The notes below the pieces were generated by a model that worked only from the letters and a program-made list of their open reading frames with translations, did no database searches and was not told where the DNA came from. The position numbers and the translations under genes were made by a program. Positions 50,240-54,331 of a stretch of DNA of 54,331 nucleotides are shown here, in pieces (position 1 is the first letter of the stretch; each line of letters starts with the position of its first letter). Source of the stretch: Saprospiraceae bacterium (lineage in GTDB: Bacteria; Bacteroidota; Bacteroidia; Chitinophagales; Saprospiraceae); contig JAHDCZ010000008.1 in assembly GCA_020629615.1 (NCBI GenBank), positions 1 to 54,331 on the forward strand. The letters run 5' to 3'.

Positions 50240-50941
50240 TTATAACTTTAATGTTCGATTGCTTTCATAATCTTGTTCGAGATTATTGAAATGAAAATCA
50301 ATTTTTTCTTTTTGTACATGAATAGAGGTAAAACTGATGGTTCTCACTCGATCTTTGTAACTCATTCTGAAATTGAATTCTGGATTTCCTAAGTTACCTG
50401 TCAAATGAATTTCTTTCAGTGTTTCGGGAGTGAACGTGGATGCTTCTTTCAATTTCTTTTGAAACAATTTGTTTCGCGCATTGACGCGATCGGGTGTATA
50501 AAGCGTAGCGGAGGACCAATTGTATGATTGTGAGTTGTTCAATATCTGAATATGCTTCATTATTCCATCCCAGCGGTATTCTATCAATTGATCATGCTTG
50601 GCGATGATCATGGTGAATGGTTCAATATTTTCAAAATTGTAGTATTGAAGAAACTGCGCTGTAGAATCATATTGGTAATATTCTTTCATCATGATTCCAC
50701 GAGATAATCGATAGGGTAATTGACGTTTGTGTGCCAAAAACGCACCGTTAAGAATGCAAAGTACCGTCCCTTTATTAGAACAAAAGATCCAAGACCCTCC
50801 TTGAGTATCTTTTGGAAACAGAATTTGTTCTCTTTTAATTTTCTGTTCTATTAGCTCAGTCGCCGAACGAGTAGGGGACTCGTCTCGATTGGAACAAAGG
50901 ATAAATCCATTTCTTGTGGGAGTGTAACTGACCAAACACAT
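50240..50941 (-). CDS. NRDE/TANGO2 family protein
   Basis: 233 residues starting 'MCLVSYTPTRNGFILCSNRDES', with the NRDE motif that names the family, and 'FPKDTQGGSWIFCSNKG' and 'LNGAF' segments typical of it. The N-terminal Cys2 after Met removal suggests an Ntn-hydrolase-like fold, but the family has no proven enzymatic activity; eukaryotic TANGO2 affects lipid and heme metabolism. It follows the deiodinase-like gene with no intergenic base (50941/50942), ending a three-gene minus-strand operon. Confidence 0.88.
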   Translation of the reverse strand: MCLVSYTPTRNGFILCSNRDESPTRSATELIEQKIKREQILFPKDTQGGSWIFCSNKGTVLCILNGAFLAHKRQLPYRLSRGIMMKEYYQYDSTAQFLQYYNFENIEPFTMIIAKHDQLIEYRWDGIMKHIQILNNSQSYNWSSATLYTPDRVNARNKLFQKKLKEASTFTPETLKEIHLTGNLGNPEFNFRMSYKDRVRTISFTSIHVQKEKIDFHFNNLEQDYESNRTLKL

Positions 50942-51610
50942 TTATTCAAAATATTTGATGACCTGATCAGCAGATTTTCTTTCAAGAATGGGTACTTCTG
51001 TGTTTTCTTGGGGATATCCTACTGGTAGCAATAAAAATGCTCTTTCATTTTCGGGGCGCTCTAGAATTTTTTGTAAAAAATTCATCGGACTGGGGGTATG
51101 AGTCAAGGTGACTAAACCCGCATTGTGGATGGCTGATATTAAAAATCCGGCAGCGATACCTACCGACTCATTGACATAATAATTTTTACTTTTTTCACCA
51201 TTGTTCATGTCGTAGGCCTTTTTGAAGATGATGATGAGCCAAGGCGCTACTTCCAAAAATTCTTTTTGCCAATCCGTACCAAAAGCCTTGAGGTCTTCTA
51301 GCCATTCGTCAGACATTCTTCCATTGTAATTGGTAAATTCTTCTTTTTCTGCGGCCTCACGTATTTTTGATTTTAAGTCTTGATTATTGACAGCGCAAAA
51401 AGTCCATGGTTGTTTATGTGCACCACTTGGAGCACTCGAAGCGGTCATAATTAAGTGTTCGATGATTTCTTTTGATACGGGTCTGTCTGAAAAAAATCGA
51501 ACAGATCTTCTTTTCTCAATAAATTCATGATATTTAATGGCTCGTTGTCTTGATTCTTCTGGAGAGAATTGCAATCCTTCGTATCGTTTAAATCCTTTTG
51601 TTGACTTCAT
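50942..51610 (-). CDS. Nitroreductase-fold flavoprotein, iodotyrosine deiodinase-like
   Basis: A 222-residue FMN protein. The FMN-binding 'RRSVRFFSD' and 'SSAPSGAHKQPWTF' are present. The active-site lid 'EEFTNYNGRMSDEWLEDL' and following region contain a Glu, a Tyr four residues later and a Lys 21 residues after the Tyr. That is the E-Y-K spacing which in human iodotyrosine deiodinase (E157, Y161, K182) holds the iodotyrosine zwitterion. Bacterial homologues of this type have been characterised. It therefore probably dehalogenates halotyrosine, unlike generic nitroreductases. Its ATG overlaps the SDR stop by one base. Confidence 0.82.
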   Translation of the reverse strand: MKSTKGFKRYEGLQFSPEESRQRAIKYHEFIEKRRSVRFFSDRPVSKEIIEHLIMTASSAPSGAHKQPWTFCAVNNQDLKSKIREAAEKEEFTNYNGRMSDEWLEDLKAFGTDWQKEFLEVAPWLIIIFKKAYDMNNGEKSKNYYVNESVGIAAGFLISAIHNAGLVTLTHTPSPMNFLQKILERPENERAFLLLPVGYPQENTEVPILERKSADQVIKYFE

Positions 51611-52311
51611 TATAAATCTCCTAATTGTGGTCGAATAGTAATGTCTTCTAGTACTGCAGAATCACTTAGGTCGATGGCCGTATAGACTACTTTGGCAATA
51701 TCACTTGCTTGCATAAGTCTGGACTCCGGAAGATCTACCCCTGCCCAAGAATTGGACCAAGTGGCTCCAGGCAGTATTGAACTTACTCGAATGTTTTTAT
51801 CTTTTAATTCTTCTCGGAGAACTTTAGAAAAACCTAGCAAAGCAAATTTTGATATACTATATGAACCTCCATTGGGGTATGCAATCTCACTTGCGATGGA
51901 GCACATGTTAATCACATGCCCTGCGCCCTCTTTGATCATTGATGGGAGTATAGCCCGAGATAAATGATAGGCACTGTATAAATTTGTCTCGATTTGCTTT
52001 TCCAAGTGCCCATCTTCTTCATGAATAATTTCTCCTGGTAAAAAGACCCCGGCGTTATTCACGAGAATATCAATTTTACCAAATATTTTGAGCACCCTTT
52101 CGGCGAAAGCCAAAACCTCCATTTTATCACTAACATCAACTTGAAATATTTCAACATTTATGCTAGGAAAGTCCTTCACAAGACTATTTCTTAGCTTATC
52201 AAGATCCTCTATTCCTCTAGCGCATAGAGCCAAATTGATCTCATTTTTAGCAAATATCTCAGCGATCGCTTTGCCAATTCCTTTACTAGCTCCTGTTATT
52301 ATTGCATTCAT
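51610..52311 (-). CDS. Short-chain dehydrogenase/reductase
   Basis: A 233-residue classical SDR with 'ITGASKGIGKAIAEIF' (about 4-19), 'NNAGVFLPGEIIHEE', the catalytic Ser in 'NMCSIASEI' and the 'YSISKFALLGF' active-site Tyr/Lys. The substrate is unknown; the next gene is iodotyrosine-deiodinase-like, so reduction of an aromatic or keto intermediate of the same pathway is possible. It is first in the three-gene operon with one-base overlap to the second. A 17-base palindromic motif lies within it. Confidence 0.88.
   Translation of the reverse strand: MNAIITGASKGIGKAIAEIFAKNEINLALCARGIEDLDKLRNSLVKDFPSINVEIFQVDVSDKMEVLAFAERVLKIFGKIDILVNNAGVFLPGEIIHEEDGHLEKQIETNLYSAYHLSRAILPSMIKEGAGHVINMCSIASEIAYPNGGSYSISKFALLGFSKVLREELKDKNIRVSSILPGATWSNSWAGVDLPESRLMQASDIAKVVYTAIDLSDSAVLEDITIRPQLGDL
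52095..52111. repeat. Palindromic motif, copy 6: CCCTTTCGGCGAAAGCC (13/13 core)
   Basis: The perfect palindrome CTTTCGGCGAAAG at 52097-52109. The 17-mer is the exact reverse complement of 29510-29526. Here it is read in another codon phase, giving Ala-Phe-Ala-Glu-Arg on the minus strand, unlike the Leu-Ser phase of other coding copies. Confidence 0.65.
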
Positions 52312-52357
52312 GGTATCGAATTCGTTTGGTCTCCTTTATCGAGTCACTAAAATAAAC

Positions 52358-52365
52358 TATTTTTG
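52358..52365 (+). promoter_or_regulatory. Candidate -7 box TATTTTTG for mlaE
   Basis: TATTTTTG fits TAnnTTTG and lies 27 bases upstream of the mlaE ATG in the 81-base divergent gap. There is no TTG at ideal spacing; a TTTGG lies about 29 bases further up. Confidence 0.45.
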
Positions 52366-52392
52366 ACTTCCACAATCGGCAGAAAGATTTAA

Positions 52393-53142
52393 ATGATCGT
52401 AATAGATTGGTTAACACATTTAGGAAAATGGATTAAGTGGCAGGGACAGATCTTTAGGAGGCCCGAAAACTTTTCTATGTATTATAAGGAAACTGTTCGT
52501 CAGATGTATGACATCGGGATAGGGTCTTTGCCGATCGTATTTTTGATTGCCGTCTTTATCGGTGCTGTGACAGTTGTGCAGTTTTATTACCAAATGGACG
52601 GGACCTTGATTCCGCCATATTATATCGGTTATATCGTACGTGATTTAATGATCATCGAATTGGCACCAACTTTTACTTGTCTTGTTTTGGCCGGGAAGGT
52701 GGGAAGTAATATGGCCGCCGAAATTGGAGGGATGCGTCAGAAGGAGCACATTGATGCCATGGAAGTCATGGGAGTCAATACCTCGGCCTATTTGGTTGCA
52801 CCCAAAGTGATCGCTGCATTGGTGACTATTCCATTACTCGTTTGTATGGCTGCCATTGTGGGTGTGATGGGAGGATACATTGCGAGTGTACCCACTGGTT
52901 TGTTTACTCCAGCAGAATACATTCAGGGACTCAGATCGTTTTTTATACCCTACAATGTGACCATCATGTTGGTGAAGGGATACGTGTTTGCCTTTATCTT
53001 AACTACCGTTTCTTGTTATCAAGGATACTTTGTGAAAGGTGGATCGATCGAATTAGGACAGGCAAGCACGAGAGCTGTAGTTTACAGTGATATCATTATT
53101 TTATTGGCTGATTATATTATTGCCGTAGTACTGACAGGATGA
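52393..53142 (+). CDS. mlaE: MlaE-type ABC transporter permease (lipid transport)
   Basis: A 249-residue polytopic protein with five or six membrane helices and the conserved MlaE core 'VGSNMAAEIGGMRQKEHIDAMEVMGVN' region (about 112-138), followed by 'YLVAPKVIAALVTIPLL'. It forms the channel partner of the MlaF ATPase, moving phospholipids between the membranes. Its TGA stop overlaps the start codon of the next gene (53139-53142), so expression is coupled. MlaD, the substrate-binding subunit, is not within the window. Confidence 0.93.
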   Translation: MIVIDWLTHLGKWIKWQGQIFRRPENFSMYYKETVRQMYDIGIGSLPIVFLIAVFIGAVTVVQFYYQMDGTLIPPYYIGYIVRDLMIIELAPTFTCLVLAGKVGSNMAAEIGGMRQKEHIDAMEVMGVNTSAYLVAPKVIAALVTIPLLVCMAAIVGVMGGYIASVPTGLFTPAEYIQGLRSFFIPYNVTIMLVKGYVFAFILTTVSCYQGYFVKGGSIELGQASTRAVVYSDIIILLADYIIAVVLTG

Positions 53143-53903
53143 TTAGAGCGAAAAATATATTCAAACAATTTGGCGATAATGAAGTCTTGAAAGGTATTGA
53201 TTTTACTTTTGAAGCGGGAAAGAATAATTTGATTATTGGTCAGTCTGGTGCAGGTAAAACTGTATTTCTAAAAATTTTAGTAGGATTATTTGAGCCAACC
53301 AAAGGAGAAGTGTGGTACAATGATTTCAATTTTTTTGAATTGAGTAAGAGTCAATTGAGGGAAGTAAGGATGGATGTCGGTATGTTATTCCAGGGAAATG
53401 CTTTATTCGACTCATTAACTATCGAAGAAAATATTCGTTTTCCGATGGACATGTTTACCAAAATGACTACCAAGGAAAAAAATGAACGAGTAGATTATTG
53501 TTTGGAGCGAGTCGAGCTCGAAGGTATAAACAATCGTTTTCCAAGTGAGATCAGTGGAGGGATGCAAAAGAGGGTTGGGATTGCCCGTGCCATTGTCCTC
53601 AAACCCAAATATTTGTTTTGTGACGAACCAAACTCAGGTCTGGATCCCAAAACTGCGATTACCATTGATGAGTTGATAAGTAGCATTACGGTTGATCAAA
53701 ATATTACCACACTCATTAATACCCACGACATGAATTCTGTTATGGAAATAGGGGACAATATTTGTTACTTAAGTAAAGGAAAACTAGCATGGCAAGGTAA
53801 TAAAACGGAAGTCATGGAGAGTAATAATGAAAGTCTAGAAGAATTTATTTTTGCTTCGCCATTCTTAAAGAAATTAAGAGCTAAGGCTTTGGGTAAGCAA
53901 TAG
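53139..53903 (+). CDS. mlaF: MlaF-type ABC transporter ATP-binding protein
   Basis: A 254-residue ATPase with Walker A GQSGAGKT (about 34-41), a Q-loop 'GMLFQGNALFDSLT', the signature 'ISGGMQKRVGIARAI' (about 138-152), Walker B 'LFCDEPNSGLDP' and a switch His in 'INTHDM'. The GMQKR form of the signature is characteristic of Mla/Ttg2 ATPases. It energises the adjacent MlaE permease. After its stop no further Mla gene is seen, and a TATATTTG box lies immediately downstream at 53905-53912. Confidence 0.94.
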   Translation: MIRAKNIFKQFGDNEVLKGIDFTFEAGKNNLIIGQSGAGKTVFLKILVGLFEPTKGEVWYNDFNFFELSKSQLREVRMDVGMLFQGNALFDSLTIEENIRFPMDMFTKMTTKEKNERVDYCLERVELEGINNRFPSEISGGMQKRVGIARAIVLKPKYLFCDEPNSGLDPKTAITIDELISSITVDQNITTLINTHDMNSVMEIGDNICYLSKGKLAWQGNKTEVMESNNESLEEFIFASPFLKKLRAKALGKQ

Positions 53904-54030
53904 GTATATTTGAGAGAAATCGAAAGGAGGAGAATTGAGAAATCGTGAGAGGGAAAATCGAGATATCGTGAATATATCCTCATATGTTTCATAAATTTTA
54001 TTGTTGTCTTATTAATAAGCAGCGCTGACC

Positions 54031-54119
54031 GACGCCTTATATGGGTAGGCGGGAGCGGCATTGCAGGGCGGCCTCCAAGGCGTCTTGACTTTTTGTTTCG
54101 TTTTGGGTCAAGCCAAAAT
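54031..54119. repeat. GC-rich structured intergenic element, possible dispersed repeat or RNA
   Basis: GACGCCTT (54031-54038) can pair with AAGGCGTC (54077-54084) around a GC-rich interior, and TTTCGTTTTGG (about 54097-54107) pairs with CCAAAATGAAA (about 54114-54124) across loop GTCAAG, with one G-T wobble. The GC content is far above its surroundings. The right half, read on the minus strand as CTTTCATTTTGGCTTGACCC, resembles from memory a sequence seen repeatedly in intergenic regions of Bacteroidota genomes. Whether it is transcribed is unknown. Confidence 0.45.
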
Positions 54120-54293
54120 GAAAGAATCAAAATACCTATTGGAAATTAAACTTTCGCTTGACTCTTTAAATTGATGGAATCATGTTTAAAAGAAAGCCTT
54201 CAACAGGGAAGAGTATTGAGAAGAAAGAGGAATTTATAACTAGCTAAAACAATTGCCCCTGCAGGGAAAATTCAGCAAAATTTAAAAAAAATA

Positions 54294-54319
54294 AGCCCGA
54301 GTTCGCAAAAACTCAGGCT
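54294..54319 (-). terminator. Hairpin, probably terminating a minus-strand gene beyond the window
   Basis: AGCCCGAGT (54294-54302) and ACTCAGGCT (54311-54319) form a stem with one internal mismatch. The run of As upstream on the plus strand gives a T-tract for minus-strand transcription entering from the right edge. Confidence 0.6.
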
Positions 54320-54331
54320 CTTTCGACTAAG

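Larger units (their letters stand above)
53904..54331. other. 428-base intergenic region with a GC-rich foldable element
   Basis: No convincing protein is encoded. The left part is a purine-rich stretch with repeated ATCGTGA/ATCGAG units (about 53930-53975) after a promoter-like TATATTTG (53905-53912). The middle part is the structured element at 54031-54119. The right part ends in the hairpin at 54294-54319. An antisense frame across the middle part (54130-53765) has an unlikely composition and overlaps mlaF, so it was not accepted. Confidence 0.5.

Noticed and set aside
53765-54130. 121-codon minus-strand frame across the end of mlaF and the GC-rich element
   Set aside because: It overlaps a firm coding gene and runs through repeat-like DNA. 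It is better explained as chance coding over the structured element.
1-54331. tRNA, rRNA, integrase, transposase or prophage genes
   Set aside because: None was recognised in the gaps or frames; the toxin-antitoxin trio is the only clearly accessory-looking segment and lacks recombination genes.

Overview
The window looks like a chromosomal segment of a member of the Bacteroidota, most likely a Saprospiria-like marine or freshwater heterotroph. The evidence is low GC content, AT-rich intergenic DNA, weak Shine-Dalgarno signals and Bacteroidota-type promoters (TAnnTTTG -7 boxes, one with a TTG box 19 bases upstream). It also carries several secreted proteins ending in a type IX secretion (T9SS) sorting domain, a Bacteroidota-restricted DUF5606 protein, a GH3/beta-lactamase fusion, a GlmU-like nucleotidyltransferase and a bacterial iodotyrosine deiodinase-like flavoprotein. 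No rRNA, tRNA, transposase, integrase, prophage or CRISPR array was seen.

Layout. 0-4 kb: the end of a T9SS cargo gene, a small membrane protein, a ferredoxin/ferredoxin-NADP reductase pair, and a ComM/YifB ATPase. 4.1-6.1 kb: an accessory-looking island with a RelE/HigB-like toxin, an XRE antitoxin and a large charged coiled-coil protein with a TTG start. 6.1-11 kb (minus strand): three tandem exported amidohydrolase homologues, of which only the middle one keeps its metal ligands, followed by a DUF5606 gene. 11.2-20 kb (plus strand): a TMTC-like membrane/TPR protein, a GH3-serine hydrolase fusion, a LolC/E-like permease, a small conserved protein, two tandem cyclophilin lipoproteins (one with a PKD domain) and a polyphosphate glucokinase. 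20-23.4 kb (minus strand): a TPR protein and an ECF sigma/membrane regulator/Spy-like sensor operon. 23.4-28.3 kb: an acyltransferase, a T9SS cargo protein, DNA ligase LigA, a DUF1304 protein and a VanX-type dipeptidase lipoprotein.

28.4-37.7 kb is rich in exported proteins: two more T9SS cargo proteins (one a cytochrome c/copper monooxygenase fusion), a vanadium-haloperoxidase-like lipoprotein, a MoxR ATPase, and a three-gene minus-strand operon with a beta-helix protein that ends in a peptidase-G2-like domain. 38-43.6 kb holds housekeeping genes: a TPR membrane protein, a spermidine-synthase-like methyltransferase, a GlmU-like protein, ribosomal protein L31 with a textbook promoter and terminator, YraN, a PGI/PMI-type isomerase, an SH3 protein and an NTF2-like protein. 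43.7-54.3 kb: a di-heme peroxidase, a polymorphic-toxin-type-23-like protein behind an acyl-CoA oxidase, FabG with a zincin lipoprotein, an SDR/iodotyrosine-deiodinase-like/NRDE operon, and MlaE-MlaF. The window ends in a non-coding, GC-rich, foldable element.

The most unusual signal is not a gene. A palindromic motif, CTTTCG(S)CGAAAG, is found six times with 0-1 mismatches. Two of the copies share an identical 17-mer on opposite strands and two others share a second identical 17-mer. Copies sit in different reading frames and in one intergenic site, so the conservation seems to be at DNA level. The degenerate amidohydrolase triplet, the toxin-antitoxin-coiled-coil trio and the deiodinase operon are the other main leads.
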